Positions 47,394-56,213 of a DNA stretch of 64,000 nt are shown piece by piece. Made by a program: the position numbers and the translations under genes. This DNA is from Aerococcus urinaehominis (lineage in GTDB: Bacteria; Bacillota; Bacilli; Lactobacillales; Aerococcaceae): positions 372,001-436,000 of the forward strand of contig NZ_CP014163.1 of NCBI RefSeq assembly GCF_001543245.1, given 5' to 3'. The notes under the pieces are model-generated. The model was not told the origin of the DNA and did no database searches. It saw only the letters and a program-made list of their open reading frames with translations. Numbering within the stretch: the stretch's first letter is position 1; every line of letters begins with the position of its first letter.

Positions 47394-48569
47394 CTATTCC
47401 TCATCTATTAGAAAGGCTTGAAAGACTTCATTGCCAATAAACATACCATGATGGGTTAAATAAAGTCGGTCTGCAGTTAGTACGACTAAATCCTGATCAA
47501 GTAAATGGTCAATGGTGTCTTTATAAATATCCTCATAAAAATCACAACCAAAGCGGTCTTTAAAAACTTGTCGACTAACCCCCTTGTGCTTGCGTAAACC
47601 TAGAAACATTTCCTCTTCAATTTCCTGCTTGCGATCTAAATATCGCTCGTGAATAATTGCATGCCCCTGGTCTTCAACAGCTTTTAGATAATGTTGAATG
47701 GGGCCATGGTTAGCATAACGGTAGCCATTTAAATAGCCGTGGGCACCGGCACCAAAACCGTAATAGTAACTATTATCCCAATAAGCCAAATTATGCTTAG
47801 ACTCATAGCCAGGCTTACCGTAATTCGAAATTTCATAATGATGGCGGCCACTCTTTTCCATAGACTGGATGGCTAGTTCAAACATATCAGCCTCTTCATC
47901 TTGACTAGGCAGTGGTAATTTGCCTTGGCGCATCAAATTATAAAAAACTGTTTTCTGCTCCAGAATTAAAGAATATATAGAATAATGAGGTAGGTCTAGG
48001 GCTAGGGCTTGGTCAAGGGAAGCTTTAAAATTGGCTAATGACTGACCCGGTAGCCGAAAAATTAAATCAACCGAGATATTGTCAAAACCAATTTCCTGGG
48101 CCAGTTTAACCGCATCAATAGCCTGTTGGGCACGATGGGTTCGGCCAATTTTTTCTAGCAAGTTATCATCAAAGGACTGGATACCCATACTTAAGCGATT
48201 AACACCGACTTTTTTTAGTGTTTCCAATTTATCAGCAGTTATATCATTTGGATTGGTTTCAAAGGTAAATTCATAATCCGGAGCTAGGGTAATTAATTGG
48301 TTAAGAGCTGTAAAAAGGCGTTCTAACTGGTCACTCGTTAATGTCGAGGGTGTCCCTCCGCCTATATAAATCGTCTCAATGGGCTGGCGCGCCAATGCAT
48401 CTCGATAGGCTTGCATTTCTCTTATCAGGCTATCGACATATTGGTCAACTGGTTGGCCCTCGATATACACCTTATTGAAATCACAGTAATAACAAATGTG
48501 GCTACAAAAAGGGATATGAATATAAATTGACCGACTATCTGCTTGGTGGGTTAATAGTTGATAGTCCAT
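47394..48569 (-). CDS. hemW: HemW, radical SAM heme chaperone
   Basis: HemW, formerly annotated as coproporphyrinogen oxidase HemN-like, binds heme and a 4Fe-4S cluster. The 391 residues show IYIHIPFCSHICYYCDFNK with the CxxxCxxC radical-SAM cysteines (about 22-29). They also show YIGGGTPSTL and RLSMGIQSFDD, and the C-terminal HemN domain (GFGAGAHGYLNG). True HemN has a CxxxCxxCxC variant that is absent here. The ATG lies 1 base after ribF with GGAGG. It is last in the truB-ribF-hemW unit. Confidence 0.92.
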   Translation of the reverse strand: MDYQLLTHQADSRSIYIHIPFCSHICYYCDFNKVYIEGQPVDQYVDSLIREMQAYRDALARQPIETIYIGGGTPSTLTSDQLERLFTALNQLITLAPDYEFTFETNPNDITADKLETLKKVGVNRLSMGIQSFDDNLLEKIGRTHRAQQAIDAVKLAQEIGFDNISVDLIFRLPGQSLANFKASLDQALALDLPHYSIYSLILEQKTVFYNLMRQGKLPLPSQDEEADMFELAIQSMEKSGRHHYEISNYGKPGYESKHNLAYWDNSYYYGFGAGAHGYLNGYRYANHGPIQHYLKAVEDQGHAIIHERYLDRKQEIEEEMFLGLRKHKGVSRQVFKDRFGCDFYEDIYKDTIDHLLDQDLVVLTADRLYLTHHGMFIGNEVFQAFLIDEE

Positions 48570-48570
48570 C

Positions 48571-49521
48571 CTATGCCTCCTCCAAATCAGCTATATAAAG
48601 ACGTCCTTTGTCTTCATCTTGATTCATCTGCACAATTAAGTCGTCAACGCTAGAAAATTTAAGTTCTGGTCGCAAGTAATGGTACCATGTAATACGCATC
48701 TCTTCTCCATAGATTTCCTGACTGAAATCGAGTAGATAAATTTCCAAACTCAAGCCATAATCATCGCCAAAAGTTACCTTGCGGCCAACTGAAGCCAGAC
48801 CCCAAACACTGGTCGCTAAGAGCTGACACTTAACCAGATAGACACCTTCTTTAGGTAGGATGACCTGGCAATGACTAGCTATATTGGCAGTAGGGAAACC
48901 CAGGGTCCGCCCCCGCTTTTCTCCATGAATGACCCGGCCATAAAAAAAGTAAGGATAACCTAAACTCTCATTAGCTAATTCAATTTGACCCGCTTCTAAT
49001 TGTTGACGAATATGACGAGAAGAAATCTTACCTGCCTGATTTTCAAAAGCTGGGACCTCGACTATTTCAAAGCGTCCCTGGCTATAAAAACCTAGTCTTG
49101 CCATATTAGCAATATCCTTCTTACCATAGGTGTAATCGAAACCTGCCACCAAATATTTAGCTCCCAAAGCTACCATATACTGGTCTACAAAATCTTGGGG
49201 AGCTAAACCAACAAACTGGCTGGTCATTTCAACCACATACAGGATATCAACGCCTGCTTGGTCCATCAGCTCTTCTTTTTCTCGCAAGCTGGTAATTTGA
49301 GGCAGACTGCTCGGATTTGCTTCCTGAAAAATAAAGGCAGCAGGTTGATTAAAGGTCATAGCTGCTAGTGGCAGACCTTTAATATCAGCTAACTGTCTAG
49401 CCTGTCTTAATACTTCTTGATGGCCTAGGTGCACACCATCAAAATAACCCATAGCTAATACTATTGGCTTATTATTAATTTGACTAGGATTATAAGGATG
49501 ATGTAAATGAATAACTCGCAT
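48571..49521 (-). CDS. ribF: Bifunctional riboflavin kinase / FAD synthetase
   Basis: RibF makes FMN from riboflavin and then FAD. The 316 residues have an N-terminal nucleotidyltransferase (about 15-185: AMGYFDGVHLGHQEVL, FDYTYGKKDIANM, SSRHIRQQLEAG). The C-terminal kinase (about 185-310) has GRVIHGEKRGRTLGFPTANI, the metal-binding PTAN, and a catalytic glutamate further on. The ATG at 49521 follows GAGG. It lies 11 bases after truB. Confidence 0.96.
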   Translation of the reverse strand: MRVIHLHHPYNPSQINNKPIVLAMGYFDGVHLGHQEVLRQARQLADIKGLPLAAMTFNQPAAFIFQEANPSSLPQITSLREKEELMDQAGVDILYVVEMTSQFVGLAPQDFVDQYMVALGAKYLVAGFDYTYGKKDIANMARLGFYSQGRFEIVEVPAFENQAGKISSRHIRQQLEAGQIELANESLGYPYFFYGRVIHGEKRGRTLGFPTANIASHCQVILPKEGVYLVKCQLLATSVWGLASVGRKVTFGDDYGLSLEIYLLDFSQEIYGEEMRITWYHYLRPELKFSSVDDLIVQMNQDEDKGRLYIADLEEA

Positions 49522-49532
49522 GGCTAACTCCT

Positions 49533-50438
49533 CTAAAACATTTTCATTGGTTTTATCTTACCAGACTTACTAGGATGGTCTTGATAAATTGCCTTCAAGT
49601 GCTGATCGATATAGATCCGACACGGGAACTTAAGCTCCTGAGGAAAATCCTGGCGGTCTAAAACAGCACCATTGATAATTAATTTTTCTAGGTGATTAGG
49701 GGCCTGATATTTATCCAGGTGACTGACCGCAGTCTCGAGTGGTAGTAAAAAAGAATGGTCACCCTGACCAGTTAAATCAGCGACCTGGTCCAAGGTCAGA
49801 CACTGGGCTGATTTAAAAGGTAGACAGGCTACCCGGGTTAATTGCGTCATGGTAGCAGGAACACCCAGCTCACGGCCCAAATCGTAGGCTAGTGTCCTCA
49901 CATAGGTGCCACGGCCACATTGGACTTCAAAGTTAAAAGTCTGTTGCCCCTTTTTGGCATCATAAACACTATCAGATAATCTTTTAAAATAGTCTATCCT
50001 TACCTGACGCTCAGGCCTATCCACACTAAGACCTTGGCGTGCATATTCGTATAGGCGTTTGCCATTAACCTTAACGGCTGAATACATGGGGGGAATTTGA
50101 CTAATCTCCCCTTTAAATCTAGCTAGGGCCTGGTCAATCTCGGAATCGCTAATCGCTTGCTTAATAAAACTTTCTTCTACTATTTGGCCATCCATATCCT
50201 CAGTATCGGTAGCAAAGCCTAGAGTAATTTGTCCCTGGTAGATTTTTGTTTTGTCCATAAAAAACTCTACCATTTTGGTGGCCTGACCCACACAAATAGG
50301 AAGCACCCCATCAACGTTAGGATCTAGAGTGCCAGTATGGCCAATTTTTTTTGTTTTTAATATTTTCCTCAACTTAAATACACAGTCGTGACTAGTCATG
50401 CCACGAGGTTTCCATAAAGGAATTATCCCATTTATCAT
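49533..50438 (-). CDS. truB: tRNA pseudouridine-55 synthase TruB
   Basis: TruB forms pseudouridine 55 in the T loop of tRNAs. The 301 residues have WKPRGMTSHDCVFKLRK and the catalytic aspartate in KIGHTGTLDPNVDGVLP (about 38). YEYARQGLSV and CGRGTYVRTLAYDLG follow. It stands downstream of a terminator that separates it from rbfA, so it may have its own promoter in the 93-base gap. Confidence 0.96.
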   Translation of the reverse strand: MINGIIPLWKPRGMTSHDCVFKLRKILKTKKIGHTGTLDPNVDGVLPICVGQATKMVEFFMDKTKIYQGQITLGFATDTEDMDGQIVEESFIKQAISDSEIDQALARFKGEISQIPPMYSAVKVNGKRLYEYARQGLSVDRPERQVRIDYFKRLSDSVYDAKKGQQTFNFEVQCGRGTYVRTLAYDLGRELGVPATMTQLTRVACLPFKSAQCLTLDQVADLTGQGDHSFLLPLETAVSHLDKYQAPNHLEKLIINGAVLDRQDFPQELKFPCRIYIDQHLKAIYQDHPSKSGKIKPMKMF

Positions 50439-50486
50439 AATATCGACTCCACACTATCTTTCTTAAAACTATTCCCAGTCTACATT

Positions 50487-50520
50487 AAAAAAGAGCCCTA
50501 AGGCAAGTCCTTGGGCTCTT
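50487..50520 (-). terminator. Terminator after rbfA
   Basis: AAGAGCCCAAGG/CCTTAGGGCTCTT with T6 on the minus strand, 12 bases past the rbfA stop. Confidence 0.9.
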
Positions 50521-50531
50521 ATATAGTCGCT

Positions 50532-50882
50532 CTAGTCTTCCTGATGTAAAGAAGCTAATAGTTCATCAATACGGTTACCGTAATCTACTGATTCATCGCG
50601 TTCAAAAATCAGCTCAGGTGTTTTGTAAATTTGCAAGCGTGAACCTAATTCACTGCGAATCAGGCCAGCTGCTTTATCCAAACCTTGTTGTTCTTTTTCA
50701 CGCTCACTTGCTAATTCACTGAGACTAGAGTAATACAAGGTCGCTTGTTGCAGGTCACCAGTTACTTTAATATCAGTAATTGTAATGCCTTGAACTCTAG
50801 GGTCTCTAACCTTTTTTTGCAAAATATCGTTAACTTCTCTAAGGATTTCTTGACCTAATCGTTCTGGTCTGTATTTAGCCAT
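50532..50882 (-). CDS. rbfA: Ribosome-binding factor A
   Basis: RbfA binds the immature 30S subunit and helps 16S rRNA 5'-end processing, mainly in the cold. The 116 residues show RPERLGQEILREVNDILQKKVRDPRV, ITITDIKVTGDLQQATLYYS and the KH-like LGSRLQIYKTPELIFERDESVDYG. I chose the ATG at 50882, 6 bases after GGAGG, rather than the ATG two codons earlier. It follows infB by 21 bases. Confidence 0.95.
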   Translation of the reverse strand: MAKYRPERLGQEILREVNDILQKKVRDPRVQGITITDIKVTGDLQQATLYYSSLSELASEREKEQQGLDKAAGLIRSELGSRLQIYKTPELIFERDESVDYGNRIDELLASLHQED

Positions 50883-50903
50883 AGTCATCCTCCTTAAGGA
50901 CCT

Positions 50904-53183
50904 TTATTTTCTCTCAATTTCTACCATTTCATAAGGCTCGATAACATCATCCACTTTAATATCATTGTAACCTTCAATCATAATACCACACTCGTAGCCC
51001 TTACTTACTTCGCGAGCGTCATCCTTGAAGCGTTTCAGTGAAGCTAATTCACCCTCATATACAACAATATTGTCGCGGATAACACGGACCTTAGAGTTAC
51101 GACGGATAACACCTTCAGAAACATAGGCACCAGCAATGGTACCAACCTTGGATACCTTATAGGTTTCACGTACAACCACTGATCCAGTAACTTGCTCTTC
51201 ATATTCTGGGTCTAGCATACCCTTCATAGCCGTTTCAATCTCATCAATTGCGGCATAAATGACATTGTGAAGACGGATTTCCACACCTTCTTCGCTGGCT
51301 TGTTCCTTAGCGGTTGGGGTCGGACGCACGTTAAAGCCAATAATAATCGCATTTGAAGCAGCAGCTAGGGTCACATCAGACTCATTAATGGCACCGACTG
51401 CATTATGGACGATATCGACACGCACACCTTCTACATCAATTTTCTGTAAAGAAGAAGCTAGTGCTTCAGCTGACCCCTGTACATCGGCCTTAATAATTAC
51501 ATTGACAGTTTTCATTTGACCTTCTTGGATAGTCTCAAATAAGTTGTCCAAGGTAACCTTGTGAGTTTGATTCCGTCGTCTTTGTTGAGCCTGGCTAGCT
51601 CTTTGCTCACCAATTTGACGCGCTGTTTTCTCATCTTCAAAGACAACAAACCGGTCCCCAGCTTCAGGTGAATCATTTAGCCCAGTGATTTCCACTGGTG
51701 TAGATGGACCAGCTTCTTTAATACGACGGCCATGGTCATTAGTCATGGCCCGCACCCGACCATAGGTGTCGCCTACTACTAGTGGGTCTCCTATTTTAAG
51801 CGTACCTTCCTGAACAAGTAGAGTAGCTACAGCACCACGATGAGGATCCAGACGGGCTTCAACCACGGAACCTAAAGCTAAACGGTCTGGATTAGCTTTT
51901 AATTCTTCTACTTCAGCAACTAGTAGAATCATATCAAGCAATTCATCAACATTTTGACCAAACTTAGCTGAGATATTGACAAAGATAGTGTCTCCACCCC
52001 AGGCTTCAGCAATAAGACCGTACTCGGTGAGTTCTTGCATCACACGATCCGGATTGGCAGTTGGTTTATCAATTTTGTTAACAGCTACAATAATTGGCAC
52101 TTCAGCGGCTTTTGCATGGTTAATCGCTTCAACAGTCTGTGGCATTACCCCATCATCAGCTGCGACGACGATGATAACAATATCAGTGATATCAGCACCA
52201 CGAGCCCGCATAGTAGTGAAGGCCGCGTGACCAGGTGTATCAACAAAAGTTACTTCCTGACCGTTGGCATCAACTTGGTAAGCGCCAATATGTTGGGTAA
52301 TACCGCCAGCTTCACCTTCAGTAACATTGGCCTGACGCAGGTAATCTAAAAGCGTCGTCTTACCATGGTCAACGTGACCCATAATGGTTACAACTGCTGG
52401 TCGACCAGATAATTTATCAGCCGCTTCATGAGCTGCTTCTTCAAAGTAATGATCAAAATCAGTCGGATCAATAATAACCTTTTCTTCAGCTTCGATACCG
52501 TATTCAGCTAAAACCAATTCAATCGCATCGGCATCCAAGGATTGATTTTGATTTGCCATTACACCCATCATAAAGAGTTTTTTAATGACTTCCGCTGGCT
52601 CTTTATGAATTTTTTTAGCTAAATCAGCAACCGTCATTCCAACCTCGTATTCAACCTTATCCGGTGTCTCCTTTTGCTTAGGCGCATTAGGTTGATGTTT
52701 GACTGGCTTACGCTTGTTATAATTAGGTTGATTATTATTATTTTTTTGTTGGTTATTACGGCGGTTTTTCTTCTTATTATTGCGACGATTTTGCGCATTT
52801 TGCTGGTTACGACCTTGACCGCGGCCGTGTTGGCGGTCACGTTCATTTTGTCGCTCTTCTGCTTCTTCTACAGTTGCCTGAGCCGAATCAGAGCGCTGAG
52901 CTTTTTTACTAGTCACCTTGTGGTGGCCATTTGTTTGTTTCTTTTCAGATTTTTTATGTTGATTATGACTAGTCACCTGTTTGTTATTTGAAGTCTTTTC
53001 CGCTTGTTTTTTATCAGCTTTACTAGGATTAGTAACTGCTTTAGCTAATCTCTCTTCATCTTCACTTTCTACTGAAGCCATATGACTGGAATAGTCTAAA
53101 CCAATTTCTTTGGCCCTAGTTAGTAAATCCTTACTACTTACATCTAATTCTTTTGCTAATTGATAGACACGCTTTTTGGACAT
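50904..53183 (-). CDS. infB: Translation initiation factor IF-2
   Basis: IF-2 is the GTPase that places initiator tRNA on the ribosome. The 759 residues have an N-terminal IF2N helix region (1-55). A long basic Q/N/K/R-rich linker (about 55-165) precedes a second IF2N motif (about 180-235). The G domain has [30 protein letters not shown] and NKIDKP, and domains II-IV follow, ending YEMVEIERK. Length is typical for low-GC Gram-positives. ATG 53183 is 70 bases after ylxQ. Confidence 0.97.
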   Translation of the reverse strand: MSKKRVYQLAKELDVSSKDLLTRAKEIGLDYSSHMASVESEDEERLAKAVTNPSKADKKQAEKTSNNKQVTSHNQHKKSEKKQTNGHHKVTSKKAQRSDSAQATVEEAEERQNERDRQHGRGQGRNQQNAQNRRNNKKKNRRNNQQKNNNNQPNYNKRKPVKHQPNAPKQKETPDKVEYEVGMTVADLAKKIHKEPAEVIKKLFMMGVMANQNQSLDADAIELVLAEYGIEAEEKVIIDPTDFDHYFEEAAHEAADKLSGRPAVVTIMGHVDHGKTTLLDYLRQANVTEGEAGGITQHIGAYQVDANGQEVTFVDTPGHAAFTTMRARGADITDIVIIVVAADDGVMPQTVEAINHAKAAEVPIIVAVNKIDKPTANPDRVMQELTEYGLIAEAWGGDTIFVNISAKFGQNVDELLDMILLVAEVEELKANPDRLALGSVVEARLDPHRGAVATLLVQEGTLKIGDPLVVGDTYGRVRAMTNDHGRRIKEAGPSTPVEITGLNDSPEAGDRFVVFEDEKTARQIGEQRASQAQQRRRNQTHKVTLDNLFETIQEGQMKTVNVIIKADVQGSAEALASSLQKIDVEGVRVDIVHNAVGAINESDVTLAAASNAIIIGFNVRPTPTAKEQASEEGVEIRLHNVIYAAIDEIETAMKGMLDPEYEEQVTGSVVVRETYKVSKVGTIAGAYVSEGVIRRNSKVRVIRDNIVVYEGELASLKRFKDDAREVSKGYECGIMIEGYNDIKVDDVIEPYEMVEIERK

Positions 53184-53253
53184 GTCCTCACCCTTCCTAC
53201 TCCTTAGTTACTCATATCATACTTCTTCTCCTAAACCTGACTGGATTAATTAA

Positions 53254-53550
53254 CTAATCTTTTATAAAAGACTTGGCAAAGCCTTGATTGGTAAAAGCCA
53301 CAATCAACCGTTTTTTACCCAGGGCCTGGCTAATCTCTAGACTAGTGTAATCAAAATTAGTCGGTACATTATAATATGAACATTTATCTTTAATCTTCTT
53401 TTTAGTACGCTCACTGGCATCCTGGGCACAAATGACCAGACTAGCTTGGCCGGCTTGCAAGGCCTGGATCACGAGACCCTCACCAGAAACCAGTTGGCCA
53501 GCCGCTTGGGCTAATCCCAGCAAATTTAATTTTTTTACTTTATTACTCAT
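53254..53550 (-). CDS. ylxQ: YlxQ, L7Ae-family RNA-binding protein
   Basis: It is a 98-residue member of the L7Ae/L30e family that recognises kink-turn RNA. Visible are LNLLGLAQAAGQLVSGEGLV, ASLVICAQDASERTKKK and NVPTNFDYTSLEISQALGKK, the conserved alpha-beta-alpha pattern. Its start overlaps the ylxR end by 8 bases. The exact RNA target in this setting is not known. Confidence 0.92.
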   Translation of the reverse strand: MSNKVKKLNLLGLAQAAGQLVSGEGLVIQALQAGQASLVICAQDASERTKKKIKDKCSYYNVPTNFDYTSLEISQALGKKRLIVAFTNQGFAKSFIKD

Positions 53551-53839
53551 CAGGGAAAATTTCCTGGCGGGCTTTTTTATGAGCCACGTAATCTTTTAAT
53601 TCTTGGTAGAAATCATCAGAAATTTTTACATTTAAATGACGATCAAGCGCATGTTTATCCCAAGCAGACTGAACAATTTCCGGATCAAGACTAACGTATG
53701 CGCCGCGTCCATTCTGTTTACCACTTGGATCAATTACAACTTCTTGATCTGGTGTTCTGACGATTCGGACCAATTCCTTCTTGGGAAACATTTCGTTAGT
53801 CACAACACATTTCCGCATGGGGATTTTTCTTTGTTTCAT
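53543..53839 (-). CDS. ylxR: YlxR family RNA-binding protein
   Basis: It is a 98-residue protein with the family signature KIPMRKCVVTNEMFPKKELVRI, then VVIDPSGKQNGRGAYVS with its GRGAYV loop. YlxR proteins have been linked to RNase P or RNA binding. It is placed between nusA and ylxQ as in most Firmicutes, 14 bases after nusA. Confidence 0.93.
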   Translation of the reverse strand: MKQRKIPMRKCVVTNEMFPKKELVRIVRTPDQEVVIDPSGKQNGRGAYVSLDPEIVQSAWDKHALDRHLNVKISDDFYQELKDYVAHKKARQEIFPDE

Positions 53840-53853
53840 CAGTTCCTCCCTAA

Positions 53854-55281
53854 TTAGTCGTCCAAGCTTATTTCTTCTTGGTCATCCTCATATTGGGCAA
53901 GCTCTTCGTCAATTTGAAGCTCTTCGTAGTCAGTTTCTAGATCAAGCTCACGCTCACCGATTAAGTCTTCTACATCTTGCGCGCCAACATTGCCTTCATC
54001 TAGATTATCTTGCAATTTAATGTCCTGTTCACCGTTTAAGCCAGCGACTTCGTCTAAGCTAGCGTCAAGATCACTATAGCTATCCAGGTTTTCATATTCA
54101 GCAACCTCTGCAGCGTCTAAGGCTGTTTGGTCTAAATCATTCACTTCTTGATCAAGGTCCGTAAAATCGGCTTCATCACCAAATTCATCTATAGACTCAT
54201 CTTCCTTTTCAGCAAAACGTTCAGCATACTCAGGACTATCTACATACTCGGCAAAGTCAGATTCCGATTTAATATCAATTTTATAACCGGTTAGTTTAGC
54301 TGCCAAGCGGGCATTTTGACCGCGCTTACCAATAGCTAGAGACAAATGATTGTCTGGCACGACAACCACTACTGCATTTTCTCCTGGCACAAAATGGACG
54401 CTTTGGACATCAGCCGGATTTAAGGCTGAAGAGATGTACTCAGCTTCATCGGCTGACCATTCAATAATATCCATGTTTTCGCCTTTAAGCTCGTTAACAA
54501 TTGTTTGCACGCGTGAGCCCCGAGGTCCCACACAAGTACCAACCGGATCCACGTTATCATCGTGAGAAACAACGGCGATTTTAGATCGGTCTCCAGCCTC
54601 ACGAGCAATTGATTTAATTTCAACTGTACCATCATAAATCTCTGGGACTTCTTGCTCAAATAAGCGTTTCAAGAGATTAGGATGGCTACGGCTTACATAA
54701 ATTTGTGGCCCTTTAGTTGTATTTTCTACTCTTTCAACATAGACTTGAACCCGCTCATGGGGTTGGAAAATTTCATTAGGAATTTGTCCTTCTGGTGTTA
54801 AAACTGCTTCAATTTTACCCAGATTGACATAGACATAGCGCCGATCTTGCCGTTCCACAATACCCGTTAGCAAGTCATCCTCGTAGTCAATAAATTCTTC
54901 ATAAATAATGCCACGCTCTGCTTCACGTAAGCGTTGTGTGATTACTTGTTTAGCTGTTTGAGCAGCAATCCGGCCAAAATCTTTAGGTGTTACCTCAAAC
55001 TTAATCATATCACCCAATTCATAGGCGGGATGGATGTCATGGGCATCCGCTAAGGACACTTCAATAGTCGAGTCAAGCACAACTTCAACAACTTCTTTAA
55101 CTGAAAATACTTTTAAATCGCCAGTTTCTTGGTCGAATTTAACCTCAACATTTTGTGCTTGGTTATAGTTACGCCGATAAGCTGACACCAAGGCAGATTC
55201 CAAGGCTTCGATAATAATATCTCGCGAAATCCCCTTTTCTTCTTCAAGCATATCAAAGGCTTTTAATATTTCTTTACTCAT
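53854..55281 (-). CDS. nusA: Transcription factor NusA with a long acidic tail
   Basis: NusA controls pausing, termination and antitermination. The 475 residues contain the N-terminal RNA-polymerase domain (1-125), S1 (about 130-200, DLLTGIVERQDRRYVYVNLG), and KH1 and KH2 (about 205-345; ARLAAKLTGYKIDIKSESD). After residue about 350 comes a tail of roughly 120 residues, very rich in D and E, ending EEISLDD. B. subtilis NusA stops near residue 371, so this tail is unusual. ATG 55281 follows rimP by 12 bases. Confidence 0.96.
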   Translation of the reverse strand: MSKEILKAFDMLEEEKGISRDIIIEALESALVSAYRRNYNQAQNVEVKFDQETGDLKVFSVKEVVEVVLDSTIEVSLADAHDIHPAYELGDMIKFEVTPKDFGRIAAQTAKQVITQRLREAERGIIYEEFIDYEDDLLTGIVERQDRRYVYVNLGKIEAVLTPEGQIPNEIFQPHERVQVYVERVENTTKGPQIYVSRSHPNLLKRLFEQEVPEIYDGTVEIKSIAREAGDRSKIAVVSHDDNVDPVGTCVGPRGSRVQTIVNELKGENMDIIEWSADEAEYISSALNPADVQSVHFVPGENAVVVVVPDNHLSLAIGKRGQNARLAAKLTGYKIDIKSESDFAEYVDSPEYAERFAEKEDESIDEFGDEADFTDLDQEVNDLDQTALDAAEVAEYENLDSYSDLDASLDEVAGLNGEQDIKLQDNLDEGNVGAQDVEDLIGERELDLETDYEELQIDEELAQYEDDQEEISLDD

Positions 55282-55293
55282 GATGACCTCTTT

Positions 55294-55767
55294 CTAGAAT
55301 TCAATGGCTAGACGAATTAACGATACCTTATCTTTGTCAATAGTTACTTCTTTTCGTCTAGTCTTTTCCTTAATTTCTATCCGGTAACTGGCCTCATCAA
55401 CTGCGAGTAAGCGACCTTCAATAAAATCACTACCTGCCAGTTGCTGGTAGAAAGTCAGATGCACCCACTCCCCAATAGCTGCCTGAACAGCTTCCGGTGT
55501 CTTAAGTGGACGCTCAGCTCCTGGTGAAGAAACTTCTAGCATGTAGGCATGAGGAATTGGGTCTGGATCTAAATTATCTAACGCTTCAGAAACATGTTCC
55601 GTAATATCAACAATGTCTTCTAAAGTAATGCCTCCCGGTTTGTCAGCATAGATACGTAAAAACCAATCCTTACCCTCTTTAACATAGTCAATATCAAATA
55701 AACCATAGCCTAAACCGTCGATAATCGGTTCTACAACCGCTTGAATCTGGTCCTTAACTTTTCCCAT
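55294..55767 (-). CDS. rimP: Ribosome maturation factor RimP
   Basis: RimP assists assembly of the 30S subunit. The 157 residues show VEPIIDGLGYGLFDIDYVKEG, LRIYADKPGGITLEDI, YMLEVSSPGAERPL and the C-terminal SH3-like barrel. It is first in the operon. A promoter (55847-55875) is followed by a terminator hairpin (55794-55820) before the ATG, so readthrough seems to be required. Confidence 0.94.
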   Translation of the reverse strand: MGKVKDQIQAVVEPIIDGLGYGLFDIDYVKEGKDWFLRIYADKPGGITLEDIVDITEHVSEALDNLDPDPIPHAYMLEVSSPGAERPLKTPEAVQAAIGEWVHLTFYQQLAGSDFIEGRLLAVDEASYRIEIKEKTRRKEVTIDKDKVSLIRLAIEF

Positions 55768-55793
55768 AAAACTTCCTCACTTTCCTATTCATG

Positions 55794-55820
55794 AAAAAGA
55801 GTGAGCGTTGCCGCTCACTC
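55794..55820 (-). terminator. Terminator hairpin in the rimP-nusA leader
   Basis: GAGTGAGCG/CGCTCACTC with loop GCAA, then T5 on the minus strand. It ends the DUF1538-PII transcript, and also lies between the rimP promoter and rimP, so it is a candidate attenuator. Confidence 0.82.
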
Positions 55821-55846
55821 CTCCTACGTGTTCTTCTACACTAAAT

Positions 55847-55875
55847 ATGATAGCATCTTTAAACTGCGATTGCAA
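55847..55875 (-). promoter_or_regulatory. Promoter of the rimP-nusA-infB operon
   Basis: Minus strand TTGCAA (55875-55870), 17 bases, TATCAT (55852-55847), with TG-C before the -10. Start near 55840, about 73 bases before the rimP ATG. Confidence 0.7.
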
Positions 55876-55884
55876 GGCTAAGGC

Positions 55885-56196
55885 CTAAGCTTGATAGATA
55901 CCAGAAGTCTGGTTGACATCAATAGTAAATAAATAGCCCTTACCTACTTCATCCAAGGCTAACTTAGCAGTTAAATGTTGACAGATTTTATCGGTAATGT
56001 CAGCATCAACCACCATGAGAACCACTTCCTTTTCTGGTTCTATTTGTAAGTTGAATACCTTAGAAATTTCAGCTGAGCCAGCTCCATGACCATGAAGGAT
56101 GGTAGCACCCTGGCCACCAACTTCACGCGCATAGTCAACTACATCTGGGCCTATATCGCGACCAACAGTTACAACAATCATTTTATAATTTGTCAT
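55885..56196 (-). CDS. PII-like regulatory protein
   Basis: It is a 103-residue protein of the PII superfamily (ferredoxin-like fold, trimeric in relatives): MIVVTVGRDIGPDVVDYAREVGGQGATILHGHGAG, EKEVVLMVVDADITDKI. It lacks the uridylylated tyrosine region of classical GlnB. The GGQGATILHGHGAG loop is typical of PII paralogues paired with membrane proteins. It lies 17 bases after the DUF1538 gene and probably controls that transporter in response to an unknown small ligand. Confidence 0.78.
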   Translation of the reverse strand: MTNYKMIVVTVGRDIGPDVVDYAREVGGQGATILHGHGAGSAEISKVFNLQIEPEKEVVLMVVDADITDKICQHLTAKLALDEVGKGYLFTIDVNQTSGIYQA

Positions 56197-56213
56197 TATT
56201 TACTCCTTTATGA

